Source: Neptunomonas antarctica (GTDB taxonomy: Bacteria > Pseudomonadota > Gammaproteobacteria > Pseudomonadales > Balneatricaceae). From it: a DNA stretch of 64,000 nt. The DNA is taken from NCBI RefSeq assembly GCF_001305295.1, contig NZ_LJSI01000053.1, positions 186,001-250,000 on the forward strand, read 5' to 3'. The stretch's first letter is position 1, and every line of letters starts with the position of its first letter. The notes beneath the pieces were generated by a model. The model was not told where the DNA came from, searched no databases, and saw only the letters and a program-made list of their open reading frames with translations. Position numbers and translations under genes: made by a program. Positions 16,949-25,990 of this stretch are shown piece by piece.

Positions 16949-17956
16949 TTATGCTTTCTTTCGTTTAGCTATCCGAGCTAAGCCAATAAGACCTAAACCA
17001 AATAACCAAATTGATGTCGGTTCTGGTACTTTGGAGGTAATAGCTGCTTCGTTAGTGCAACCGTCCACTCCAATTACGCTATCTGCGCCAAATTCTATGA
17101 AATTCGTCGCTGAAAAAGCGCCACCACAATCATTACCTATTCCTGTTATCCGAGAATTGGCTCCTGTCTGGACGAAGCCTTTCGAAAAAATATAGCCTCT
17201 GGCTTCCGCACGTGCTCCCAGAGTTGTGTTGCCGGCTGTGCCGTCGCCAAGGACATTCCAGAGAATGCTGCTGTTATCGGTTACGTCTTTCAATATTACT
17301 TTCGCGTCCGCAGCAAAGGTTAGGTTGTTAGAAATATTGAAAAGCCAAACTCCATCCACGCCTTTGCCATCAAGCGTGAGGGTTCTGCTGGCAGACATCG
17401 TAAGATGATCTATGGTGCTATAAATGCCCGCTTCGAGTGTTTGGTCGTTTACCCCAAAATCCCAGACTAATTCTGTCCCCGTTCCCATGGCCTTCAGAGT
17501 TGTTTGAGCAGACGCAATTAGATCTTTCTGATTTTTTACGACGGGAGAAGGAGGGACAATCTTCGAAGAATTCGCCGTTTTGACTCCGCCGATTTGAACG
17601 CCAGCGCCAATCGTTGTAGTGGTTCCGGCATCAATATCGCCACGAGAAATTGAACCTGCACCGAGGGTTACGGTGGTTCCAGCCTTGATATAGCCGCCGA
17701 CACTGGCATCAGCGCCGAGGGTTACGGCGGTTCCGGCCTCAACATTACCCTTAACGGCCGCATTGGCGGCGAGTGTTATTGCAGTGGCACTCTGAATATT
17801 GCCACCGACTGTTGTACGTGCGCCCATTGTTATGTAACTGCTGGCATAGAGCGACTGGTTAATTAGGTGTGAATCTAACAAAGGAATAAAGCCCGCTTGC
17901 GCGCTAGACACAACAGAGAGCATCGAGATAAAGAGGAGTTGTATTGTAGGTTTCAT
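16949..17956 (-). CDS. DUF3494 (ice-binding-like) PEP-CTERM protein, paralog 3
   Basis: 335 residues from ATG 17956. Signal peptide (MKPTIQLLFISMLSVVSSAQA), then only five 18-residue solenoid repeats (residues ~35-125), then a DUF3494 domain (LEAGIYSTIDHL, LTLDGKGVDGVWLFNI, SILWNVLGDGTAG, TLGARAEARGYIFSKG). It ends with an intact PEP-CTERM signal: VPEPTS, the helix IWLFGLGLIGLARI, and the tail AKRKKA. It is the only one of the three paralogs with a complete sorting signal and so is probably the ancestral form. Known DUF3494 proteins bind ice; the PEP-CTERM and added repeats suggest a cell-surface or matrix component, which is inference. Confidence 0.87.
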   Translation of the reverse strand: MKPTIQLLFISMLSVVSSAQAGFIPLLDSHLINQSLYASSYITMGARTTVGGNIQSATAITLAANAAVKGNVEAGTAVTLGADASVGGYIKAGTTVTLGAGSISRGDIDAGTTTTIGAGVQIGGVKTANSSKIVPPSPVVKNQKDLIASAQTTLKAMGTGTELVWDFGVNDQTLEAGIYSTIDHLTMSASRTLTLDGKGVDGVWLFNISNNLTFAADAKVILKDVTDNSSILWNVLGDGTAGNTTLGARAEARGYIFSKGFVQTGANSRITGIGNDCGGAFSATNFIEFGADSVIGVDGCTNEAAITSKVPEPTSIWLFGLGLIGLARIAKRKKA

Positions 17957-18106
17957 AGAGACCCTTTTTTATGGATTATTTTTGGAATCTAAGAAGTTCA
18001 GTTAATATTAAGATATACAATACCACATGACATATGTGACATGTATAACATGTACTCAAAATGAATAAGAGTTTTTATCTTACCTATGCCTCTCAACTGA
18101 GATTTG
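17957..18106 (-). promoter_or_regulatory. Upstream region of DUF3494 paralog 3 with ACATGT palindromes
   Basis: CACATGACATATGTG (18024-18038) and ACATGTATAACATGT (18039-18053) are adjacent near-palindromes built from ACATGT/ACATATGT half-sites, like the ACATATGT pair upstream of paralog 1. They lie 70-100 bp upstream of the start, a typical operator position. The regulator is unknown. Confidence 0.45.
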
Positions 18107-18211
18107 ATGATAGGCGTATATTTTTCAGTGGTATCTGTTGTCGGCAATGCATCTGATACCGTCACTGGTGTGCCGGCTGATGCTATTGATCTGGTCACCG
18201 TGAATCAGTAA
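18107..18211 (+). pseudogene. Diverged copy of the small gene end found at the window's left edge
   Basis: An open frame of 34 residues (ATG 18107, stop TAA 18209) contains VVSVVGNASDTV and ADAIDLVTVNQ, aligning with VVGNVADAAIDTTADAIDLV at 1-108. Twenty bases are identical. No good SD and no signal sequence are seen, so this is more likely a truncated duplicate than a functional gene. Confidence 0.5.
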
Positions 18212-18395
18212 TACCTCGCCGTCGCAGCTCCGTGTCTCGCTGATCATAGTATGGAATAAATCACGGTAGCTGTTTTTTCATTCAGGCCTGGCCGGAAATC
18301 ATCTTTATAGCCGCCATCTGACAGCTCATATGGGAAAAAGATATCTGCCTGGCTCGCTGTGCTTTTTCTGCCGGTTTTTTGCTGTAGAACTGGTA

Positions 18396-18509
18396 TCAAC
18401 AAAGAGCTACTTTTAGTGTTTTTGGTGCATCCGACATAGCGGCAATGGCGACATTCGCGGTTAACAGTACGCAGGCGCCAGAGGCTGCCAGCAATATTTT
18501 TTTCAACAT
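18396..18509 (-). pseudogene. Truncated exported protein (possibly a substrate-binding protein)
   Basis: 37 codons from ATG 18509 with a strong SD (AAGGAG, about 6 nt upstream). A clear signal peptide, MLKKILLAASGACVLLTANVAIA, is followed by AMSDAPKTLKVALC and a stop. The sequence after the signal resembles the first strand of a periplasmic binding protein (KTLKVAL). Past the stop another frame continues open to about 18246 (FFPYELSDGGYKDDFRPGLN), so the gene appears frameshifted or fused to unrelated sequence. The original function cannot be determined. Confidence 0.5.
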
Positions 18510-18698
18510 TGAGTGTCTCCTTGGTTATCGATTATCTGCAGATGTGCAGCCCGTTCGGCTATTACCTGACCGGAGCGAAAGTTCTAGTGGTGGTAAGTGA
18601 CTTCTGCTTGATAGCCTCGTCGTATAGACGTAGCCTATGCCCATCGACAAACGGCGGCATAAGTGCCGGATCAGATAATTACATTAAGGAGCCACTTT

Positions 18699-19076
18699 AT
18701 GAGCACTTCTCGGGATTTTCCGTTAAACCCGCTTGATGCAGAAGAGCAGCGTGTGATTCTGCATAAAGGCACCGAACGACCTTTTACAGGAGAGTATGAT
18801 GACTTTTCTGAAACGGGCATGTTTGTCTGTAAGCAATGTGATGCAGCACTTTATCGTTCGACGGATAAATTCTCCTCTGGTTGCGGTTGGCCCAGTTTTG
18901 ATGATGAAATTGAAGGTGCTATCAAACGGGTGACAGATGCGGATGGCCGTCGTACGGAAATTGTGTGTGCTAGTTGTGATGGTCACCTGGGACATGTGTT
19001 TGAGGGTGAGCACTTGACCGAAAAAGATACCCGTCACTGTGTTAATTCAATCTCTATCAAGTTTGTTAAAGCGTAA
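18699..19076 (+). CDS. msrB: Peptide methionine-(R)-S-oxide reductase
   Basis: 125 residues. Reduces methionine R-sulfoxide in proteins. Start ATG 18699, with TAAGGA 9 nt upstream; an upstream GTG (18663) would add residues foreign to the family. The MsrB fold covers residues ~8-123 with both zinc-binding CxxC pairs (CKQC, CASC), SSGCGWPSF, and the catalytic cysteine in [11 protein letters not shown]. The family usually has R-Y/H-C-I/V-N. It marks the start of ordinary chromosomal sequence after the accessory region and is followed 4 nt later by the MOSC gene. Confidence 0.95.
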   Translation: MSTSRDFPLNPLDAEEQRVILHKGTERPFTGEYDDFSETGMFVCKQCDAALYRSTDKFSSGCGWPSFDDEIEGAIKRVTDADGRRTEIVCASCDGHLGHVFEGEHLTEKDTRHCVNSISIKFVKA

Positions 19077-19080
19077 ACCC

Positions 19081-19578
19081 ATGAGTGTAAATACCGTGGG
19101 GCGCTTATTAAGCCGGCATCTTCAGGACCTCAAACCGGGGCAATTGGACTGGATTGGTCTGCGCCCCGAACGCAAAGTGAATATGCAGTGCGTCACCCAC
19201 GTTGAAGCTGTTGCCGAAATGGGGCTTGCAGGAGATCGGCGTTGTAAAGGAACTCCGGGTTCTGCGCGGCAGGTGACTTTGATAAATCGTGAACATATCG
19301 ATGTGGTGGCAAGTTTGTTGGCACTGGAATCGATAGATCCTGCTGTATTGCGTCGCAATCTGGTTGTATCAGGTATTAATTTAATGGCGCTGCGGCATCA
19401 GCGTTTTCGTATTGGGGAAGTGGAATTTGAAGCGACGGCCCAATGCCACCCTTGTGTGCGCATGGAGCAAGCACTCGGTAAAGGTGCCGTAGCCGCTATG
19501 CTGGGTCACGGCGGCGTCTGCGCCAAGATTATAAAGGGGGGTGTTATTGCGTTAGGGGATGAAGTGGCAAAGCTGTAG
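19081..19578 (+). CDS. MOSC domain protein
   Basis: 165 residues from ATG 19081. A TTG at 19039 would overlap msrB and is less likely. It matches the MOSC (molybdenum cofactor sulfurase C-terminal) fold: GLRPERKVNMQ, GLAGDRRCKG, LRRNLVVSGINL, and the conserved cysteine in ATAQCHPCVRME. Such stand-alone MOSC proteins are thought to handle sulfur from cysteine desulfurases or act on Moco-type substrates; the substrate here is unknown. It is 4 nt after msrB and probably co-transcribed. Its 3' end overlaps the convergent diguanylate cyclase gene by 35 bp. Confidence 0.85.
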   Translation: MSVNTVGRLLSRHLQDLKPGQLDWIGLRPERKVNMQCVTHVEAVAEMGLAGDRRCKGTPGSARQVTLINREHIDVVASLLALESIDPAVLRRNLVVSGINLMALRHQRFRIGEVEFEATAQCHPCVRMEQALGKGAVAAMLGHGGVCAKIIKGGVIALGDEVAKL

Positions 19579-21259
19579 TGTGAATCTGGTTGCGGCCTTT
19601 ATCTTTTGCAAGATAGAGGTGTTTGTCTGCCTCATGTATTAACTCATCCAATGTTTGCTTTAAGTCACTTTGTGCAATACCTAAGCTGACAGTGGTCGTA
19701 ATGTTAGCCTGTTTGAAATTGACCCCAAACGTTTCAATTGCGATGCGTATTCGCTCAGCAAAGATGCAGGCCTGTTCAGAGGGGGTTTCGGGAAGTAATA
19801 ATATGAACTCTTCTCCCCCCCAGCGGGCAAGCAGATCTTGTGCACGACATTCAGATGCTAGTAGCTGAGAAATACCGACAAGTACCTGGTCGCCGATCGC
19901 GTGTCCGTATTGATCATTGATCTGTTTGAAATGGTCCATATCGAGCATAATAATGCTGGTGATGCGATGTTTCCGAATAGCGGTACTCCAGATGTTGCTG
20001 GCGAGGTAATGAAATCCACGTCGATTAAGGAGACCTGTTAACGGGTCATGTCGGGCCATATATTCGGCCTGCATTCGGGCATCTTGCTGTTCGCGTACTT
20101 GATGTGTCAGTGCGAGTGCTAGCAGCGTTGCTTCGATAGGTATACCAATGTCGACACTATGAAAGGTCAGGGGAGTGAAAGGTATCCACCCGAGTACGGC
20201 GAAGGTTGTGACGGCCGTGCCGCACATACCAAAAAAAGCAGCGGCAAAGAAGTAACGTCCCACCGCTTGTTTTTTCCATACAGCGAATATGCCTAATAGA
20301 ACCAGCCCTAAGGTGGAAGCTGTCAGATAGCTAAATGCAACCAGTACAGCATATAACTGATTGTTTTGTAAAATTGTTAACCCTATCAGGCAGGGGCCAA
20401 GCAGGATGAAATTGCGTATCCAGCGTAACAGTCGTGGGGCATGTTTCTTCAGTGAGAGAAAGCGGCAGGCGAAAATTAAACTACAGCTACTATACAGGAC
20501 CATAAGCGCAAGAATGATATAGCGTTGGAATTCCGGATGAGTTGGCCAGAGCCAAGCGTAGCCATGCCCTGTATAGGCGAGGTTTGTTAAAATAAAACTG
20601 GCCAGATAGAGTAAATAATAGAGATAGCTGCGCTTCCTCAGTCTTGAATATAATATAAGGTTGTAAGCAATAAGGGCGCACAGGTAACCATACAGGAAGC
20701 CGTAACCATACTGAGTCCATTGACTTGATCCGGCTACTTTTTCGAGGGGAGTCAATTTAATCGGTAATATCAGAGGATCTTGGGTGGCTGCTCGAATGTA
20801 TATTTCGCTTACCCCTGGCGGAAAAGGTTGGGTAAAGATAAACCCAGTACCCGGAATTAGAGAGGGAGTATTGGGCAGTGCGTCTCCAGCTTGCCAGCTG
20901 CGAATCAATTGACTGTTCTGTAAAATAGAAATATTAAGTTGGTCAATCCACGTGGTGCCAACAGCCAGCTGGTATGCAAGCGGCTGATCTGTAGAGTTAT
21001 TTACAGTTAACGTTAGCCATACTGGCGGCGAATCAATACCAAAATTCAGTGCTTCTTGCTTACCCGCGCGAAACCCCCCAGCATTATTTTTAAAGATAGC
21101 CTCTTCGAGAGTGAGAGGCTTTGCATCTTCAATAAAATAATGGGTGTAATTGCCTAATGATCCGCTGGGAAGTTCGGTAAGCGTTAATGATTTAGCCTGT
21201 GTTGGGTCGCTGCTGAATGTGCTCAGGAGAATCCAGAAACATATGATTAATACTTTCAC
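19544..21259 (-). CDS. 7TMR-DISM diguanylate cyclase
   Basis: 571 residues; GTG start 21259, 3 nt after the stop of the upstream c-di-GMP gene, so the two are in one operon. A signal peptide is followed by a periplasmic 7TMR-DISMED2 sensory domain (residues ~25-165), seven membrane helices (7TM-DISM_7, ~180-385), and a GGDEF domain (~405-565). The GGDEF domain contains DPLTGLLNRRGF, DMDHFKQINDQYGHAIGDQVL and the intact active-site motif RWGGEEF, so cyclase activity (GTP to c-di-GMP) is expected. No canonical RxxD inhibitory site is obvious four residues before GGEEF. The signal detected is unknown. Confidence 0.92.
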   Translation of the reverse strand: MKVLIICFWILLSTFSSDPTQAKSLTLTELPSGSLGNYTHYFIEDAKPLTLEEAIFKNNAGGFRAGKQEALNFGIDSPPVWLTLTVNNSTDQPLAYQLAVGTTWIDQLNISILQNSQLIRSWQAGDALPNTPSLIPGTGFIFTQPFPPGVSEIYIRAATQDPLILPIKLTPLEKVAGSSQWTQYGYGFLYGYLCALIAYNLILYSRLRKRSYLYYLLYLASFILTNLAYTGHGYAWLWPTHPEFQRYIILALMVLYSSCSLIFACRFLSLKKHAPRLLRWIRNFILLGPCLIGLTILQNNQLYAVLVAFSYLTASTLGLVLLGIFAVWKKQAVGRYFFAAAFFGMCGTAVTTFAVLGWIPFTPLTFHSVDIGIPIEATLLALALTHQVREQQDARMQAEYMARHDPLTGLLNRRGFHYLASNIWSTAIRKHRITSIIMLDMDHFKQINDQYGHAIGDQVLVGISQLLASECRAQDLLARWGGEEFILLLPETPSEQACIFAERIRIAIETFGVNFKQANITTTVSLGIAQSDLKQTLDELIHEADKHLYLAKDKGRNQIHTTALPLHPLTQ

Positions 21260-21262
21260 GTT

Positions 21263-24200
21263 TTAATAAGTCAGCCTTTTTTGTTGTAACAATGCCATAA
21301 ACGCGTCAATTGGCACAGGTTTACTGAACAGATATCCTTGAAAATGGGTGCAATTATCACTGAGCAACCGCTGCATTTGCTCGCCTGTTTCCACTCCTTC
21401 AGCGATGACACTTAAGTTTAAGCTTTTGGCCATGGCTATGATGGTTCTTACAATGCTTTGATCACGGCTATTGTTGGCAAGGTCGCGCACGAATGATTGG
21501 TCTATTTTGAGTTGATATAAAGGTAATCGCTTAAGATACTGCAAAGAAGAATAACCTGTACCAAAGTCATCTAACGATAATTGGATACCAAGCTCACCTA
21601 ATGCATTCATAGAGGCGATCGTGTCTTCAATATTGTGTAGTAGTAAACTTTCTGTCAACTCTAGCTTAAGCAATAAAGGGTTAACGTTATGGCGTTGAAG
21701 AGTCTCTTTTACTTGTTCAACAAAATTAACCTGGTGGAATTGTTTTGCGCTGACGTTTACAGACAAGGTCAGGTTTTTAGTTTGTGAATCTTGTTGCCAT
21801 TCTTGCAATTGTGAACAGGCTGCTTCTAAGACCCATTGACCGATAGATAATATGCAGCCTGTCTCTTCGGCGATTGGAATAAACTGTAATGGAGATATTA
21901 AACCACGTTCTGGATGTATCCAGCGTATTAATGCTTCTGCGCCGAGTGGCTTTAATAAATGATCGACTTGTATTTGGTAATACAATTCAAACTGTTGATG
22001 AGCTACTGCTATTTTAAGTTCCTGTTCCTGCGTGACGCGAATGTTAATGGCGTCTTGCATCTGTTTGTTAAAAAAACGTACGGTATTGCGGCCTGATTTT
22101 TTCGCTTGATACATAGCAATATCCGTTTGCTTTAGTAAGTCTTCAACAGTTAAATGGGGAGTGTTAAACAGAGTTACGCCGATACTGACAGTCGTGTTGT
22201 AGGCTTCATTCGCCAGCTGATAGGGCTGGTTAAACGAGGTGAGTATTTTATGAGAAATTATTTCTATCTGGATCGCTGCCTCAGTGGCGTTTTTGCTGAA
22301 CCCTTCTAAAATTATGACAAATTCGTCGCCTCCAAAGCGAGCCACAGTGTCGCTTTCGCGAACGCACTGTTGTAGGCGTGTGGCGACTTGTTGTAATAAT
22401 AGGTCGCCGATGTCATGACCTAGTGTGTCGTTAAGGGTTTTAAAATGATCTAAGTCCAGAAATAGCAAAGCGCCTTCTTGCTGGTTTCGCGTACTAGTGA
22501 CCAATGCTTGATTAAGGCGATCTATAAGTAATCTTCGATTCGGTAACTGAGTGAGTGAATCATAGAAGGCCAGATGTTCAATTTTTTCTGCCGCTTCTTT
22601 ATGCAGGGTTATATCAGTTAAGTTGGCTACATAATTGGTTATTCTGCCTAAATAATCCGTTACTGCGCTAATAGCGAGGTGTTGAGGGTATATATCCCCA
22701 TCTTTACGCTGGTTCCATATTTCTCCTTCCCAGTAACCCTTGCTATCAAGTGCTTCCCACATCGCATGATAGAAGGTTTCATCATGTCGACCTGAGCTCA
22801 GTATATTAGGTTTTTTCCCGATCACTTCTTCAGCAGCGTAGCCGGTGATTGTAGTGAAGGCGCGGTTAACGCGGAGAATAATTTTCTCGGCATTAGTAAT
22901 CAGCATTCCTACCTGGGATTCAAATGTAGTAGCGGCGATACGAATTTCATTGTCGGCACGATGCGATTCGATAATTAACGCGGCTAAACTGGCATAACTT
23001 TCGATTAAGCCTATTTCAAATTTGCTGGGTAGCGCCGGATTTTTATGATAAATAGCGAAAGTACCCAGTACGTTTGCATTACTGTTGATAATGGGCTGTG
23101 ACCAACAAGAACCTAAACCGCTTTTGGCCGCTAATTCTTTATAGTCAGACCAATAAGAGTGTGTTTGTATATTATCAACAATGACTCGTTTGCCGTGAAA
23201 TGCTGCTGTTCCACATGAACCAACGGCGTTGCCTGTAGGTAAGTTTTCGATTGCTGCATTGTAAAAGTCTGGCAAGCTGGGTGCTGCGCCTTTTTGCAGG
23301 CACTGGCTGTCATAATCAAGTAGTAAAATGCTACACAACATTTCAGGGTTAGCTTTTTCAATGCTGCGGACGATGAGTTCCAACATGCCAGATAATGCCA
23401 TCCCTTTGGTTAGACACTCCAGCACGTGGCTGCGCTCTTGCTCGCGCTTTTCTGCTGCTTTGCGAAAACTTATTTCACGCCGTAGCCTGTAAACCCAGTA
23501 ACTCACCAGTATCAGTATCAATAAAAAAGCGATAGCGTATTTAATCAGTGTTTTAGTTTGTATTCCTTGTTCAATTTTTAGGCCAAGCCAGCGATCGAAG
23601 ATAGCATCGGCCTGCGCTTCGGGAATACGGAGCATTGCTTTGGTAATAATATTAGCTAATACAGGATTGTTCTTGGTCACGGCAACACTATGCAAATTGC
23701 TATATTCCGTTTGCCCTGAAAAACGCAGGTTATGTAGACCATTTATTTTGATAGCGTAGTTGGCGGAGCCAGCGTCACCGATATAAGCATCAGCTTTACC
23801 TTCGGCAACCAGAGTGAGGGCTTCCAGTGTGTTATCTGTCACTTCTAATGTGATGGACGGATAGTTATCGGACAGTATTTCTTGTATGAAATAGCCTTTT
23901 TCTACTGCCACGTGTTTACCGGTTAAGTTATCTAACCTATCAATGAAGCGCCCTTGTCCATTATCGATGATAACCGTTTGGGTAACCTTGTAAGGGGCTG
24001 TAAACGTTAAATATTGTGATCGTTCTGGTGTTTTGACTGCATCCGTAAGCATATCCAATTCGCCACGCTTGGCCATAGCGAGGGTTTCTGACCATGAGCG
24101 GTTGTTGATGATATTAAAGCGTACGCCAATTTTTTCTTCCAGCAGGCGCATGTAGTCTGCCGTTAGGCCTTTATACTGCTTGTCTTCACTGATCCATCCA

Positions 24201-25348
24201 TAGGGAGGAAAGTCATGGTCAATACCCACTCTTATTATGGGGTGAGTGGCAAGCCATAATCGCTCCTGATTCGTGAGGGGGATATCCAGCGCATTGCCTT
24301 TGTATATAAATCCGTCAATCTCTGCTTGACTGAGTTCGCGGTTTAAGCCTGAATTGGCATACGCGTCTGCAATCGACTTAAGGCGCTTAGGTTCTATTTT
24401 TCCTATGGGAATAACGGTCGGGATAATGAGTTTTCGTGTTGCTGCTGCTTCGAAACGAAGATGCTCGATCGATAAATTGCTGTGGTATTTATTATGTAAA
24501 ATTTGGATTATTTCTTCTGGATGCTGAAGTGCGTAGTGCCAACCTTGGATGGAGGCACGTCTAACACGATCGGCTCGTCCCGGATGATTTTTTAGCTCTT
24601 GTTTGCTAGTAAAAAGAATATCACCGTAAAAATCGATCCCATAGTTTTGCGGATCAATGATATTGATTTTCACCCCTTGCTCTTGGTAATAAAACGGCTG
24701 ATCGGTTATGTAACCGGATATGGCGTCTATTTGTCTGCTTGTTAATTGATTGTAATTATTGCTTTGCGGTATTGCCAGGTAAGCGTCATTCGTTATCCCC
24801 GCATTTATCAGCATGGCTCGGACAGGTGTTTCGTGGGTACTGGCAATGTCCGCCATAATGCGTTTGTTAGCCGTTTGGTAAGGGCTGATGATGTCTGAGT
24901 CGGCTAAAGTAAAAAGAACCAGAGGGTTGTGCTGGAAAATAGCGGCTAACGCGACAATAGGCTTACCTTGAGCATATTGGGAAAGTAATCCAGAATCACC
25001 CACACCGTAGTCTGCCTTGCCCGACGTCACTTGATTAACAAAACTTTTTTCAAAAGAGCGTTCTACAATTTCAACATCGAGCCCTTCATCGGCATAGTAG
25101 CCTTGTTCAATGGCGGCAATGTAACCGGCAAACTGGAATTGAATAAACCACTTGAATTGGAGGCGTACTTTCTCCAAGACAGGAGTCTGTTGAATTCGCG
25201 CAGCGTTATCCAGAGTGTGTTGAGAAGTTGATTCTTTAGCAGGCATCGCCTGAGCGGGTAGAGACATACATAAAATAAAAAACAAAGCAGCAGGTATGGG
25301 CACTCCGACTTTTATTCGAGGGTAATAGGCTGAGCTCCTACACGTCAT
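21263..25348 (-). CDS. Dual substrate-binding-domain sensor with GAF, PAS, GGDEF and EAL domains
   Basis: 1361 residues with a signal peptide. Residues ~55-350 match the NMT1/THI5-like (SsuA-type) binding domain (LQFKWFIQFQFAGYIAAIEQGYY). Residues ~370-595 match SBP_bac_3 (VGIDHDFPPYGW, GLTADYM). After a single membrane helix (~605-625) come a GAF domain (~650-800), a PAS/PAC pair (~810-925), GGDEF (~935-1095, FGGDEFVIIL) and EAL (~1110-1360, EALIRW, ELTESLLL, DDFGTGYSS, KIDQSF). Both catalytic motifs are intact, so it could make or degrade c-di-GMP. The two tandem periplasmic domains suggest sensing of two small molecules, perhaps a pyrimidine/taurine-like and an amino-acid-like ligand. First gene of a two-gene operon. 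Confidence 0.92.
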   Translation of the reverse strand: MTCRSSAYYPRIKVGVPIPAALFFILCMSLPAQAMPAKESTSQHTLDNAARIQQTPVLEKVRLQFKWFIQFQFAGYIAAIEQGYYADEGLDVEIVERSFEKSFVNQVTSGKADYGVGDSGLLSQYAQGKPIVALAAIFQHNPLVLFTLADSDIISPYQTANKRIMADIASTHETPVRAMLINAGITNDAYLAIPQSNNYNQLTSRQIDAISGYITDQPFYYQEQGVKINIIDPQNYGIDFYGDILFTSKQELKNHPGRADRVRRASIQGWHYALQHPEEIIQILHNKYHSNLSIEHLRFEAAATRKLIIPTVIPIGKIEPKRLKSIADAYANSGLNRELSQAEIDGFIYKGNALDIPLTNQERLWLATHPIIRVGIDHDFPPYGWISEDKQYKGLTADYMRLLEEKIGVRFNIINNRSWSETLAMAKRGELDMLTDAVKTPERSQYLTFTAPYKVTQTVIIDNGQGRFIDRLDNLTGKHVAVEKGYFIQEILSDNYPSITLEVTDNTLEALTLVAEGKADAYIGDAGSANYAIKINGLHNLRFSGQTEYSNLHSVAVTKNNPVLANIITKAMLRIPEAQADAIFDRWLGLKIEQGIQTKTLIKYAIAFLLILILVSYWVYRLRREISFRKAAEKREQERSHVLECLTKGMALSGMLELIVRSIEKANPEMLCSILLLDYDSQCLQKGAAPSLPDFYNAAIENLPTGNAVGSCGTAAFHGKRVIVDNIQTHSYWSDYKELAAKSGLGSCWSQPIINSNANVLGTFAIYHKNPALPSKFEIGLIESYASLAALIIESHRADNEIRIAATTFESQVGMLITNAEKIILRVNRAFTTITGYAAEEVIGKKPNILSSGRHDETFYHAMWEALDSKGYWEGEIWNQRKDGDIYPQHLAISAVTDYLGRITNYVANLTDITLHKEAAEKIEHLAFYDSLTQLPNRRLLIDRLNQALVTSTRNQQEGALLFLDLDHFKTLNDTLGHDIGDLLLQQVATRLQQCVRESDTVARFGGDEFVIILEGFSKNATEAAIQIEIISHKILTSFNQPYQLANEAYNTTVSIGVTLFNTPHLTVEDLLKQTDIAMYQAKKSGRNTVRFFNKQMQDAINIRVTQEQELKIAVAHQQFELYYQIQVDHLLKPLGAEALIRWIHPERGLISPLQFIPIAEETGCILSIGQWVLEAACSQLQEWQQDSQTKNLTLSVNVSAKQFHQVNFVEQVKETLQRHNVNPLLLKLELTESLLLHNIEDTIASMNALGELGIQLSLDDFGTGYSSLQYLKRLPLYQLKIDQSFVRDLANNSRDQSIVRTIIAMAKSLNLSVIAEGVETGEQMQRLLSDNCTHFQGYLFSKPVPIDAFMALLQQKRLTY

Positions 25349-25517
25349 GATTTTTGTTCTAATGTAGGTCTATGATGATAAAAAAGCATGTTGCTATCCT
25401 TGTACGAACTATTCTTATCCATTTTAACTCTGTGCTCATATCGGCCTATCTTTTATAAAACCAATAATCGTTCTTTAACGAACAATGTTTGTATTCAATA
25501 TGCAATCTGGTCTAACG

Positions 25518-25928
25518 CTAGAGAAGGTGCTTGGCAATAAACATGAGTCGTAGCCGTTCAGCAATTTCTATCTCTACATGCTTGATAGCCTCTCTGTTCT
25601 CTGCGTGATGGAAGTTCCAACGAATGTGTTGAGTATCACTTGGCAATGTCGGTAGCGCATTATGGCTTGTATCACATAAGGTAATAACAAGATCAAAGGT
25701 CTGGTCTGCCATGTCTTCTAATGAGTTACAGTGAAGAGCCTGCTTTTTATCCGTTAACGTATCTACCCAGTTTTGTATGTAGTCCGGTATGGCTGTAGGT
25801 TCAGGGCCAGCACTCATGGCGTATACTTTTCCTTTGCCAAGCTTATTGGCCAACGCTTCGGCGATTTGAGAGCGCACGGTGTTGTGACGGCAAATAAAAA
25901 GAATTTTTAATAAGTTCGTTTCTGGCAT
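25518..25928 (-). CDS. ArsC/low-molecular-weight phosphatase-like protein
   Basis: 136 residues. LMW protein tyrosine phosphatase fold with the P-loop ICRHNTVRS (C-x5-R) at residues ~12-20 and SAGPEPTAI, as in thioredoxin-type arsenate reductases. A later cysteine (LVITLCDTSH) corresponds to the second redox cysteine; a third is present in LHCNS. Best call: arsenate reductase or related phosphatase. No arsR, arsB or acr3 lies nearby. It is the last gene of the leftward group starting at 27826, separated from its neighbour by about 60 bp. Confidence 0.75.
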   Translation of the reverse strand: MPETNLLKILFICRHNTVRSQIAEALANKLGKGKVYAMSAGPEPTAIPDYIQNWVDTLTDKKQALHCNSLEDMADQTFDLVITLCDTSHNALPTLPSDTQHIRWNFHHAENREAIKHVEIEIAERLRLMFIAKHLL

Positions 25929-25990
25929 CTGGCAGGTTCCTATAGGTGATCAATCGATTATTTGGGCTGATTGTTTCGAGTGATAGTCGC

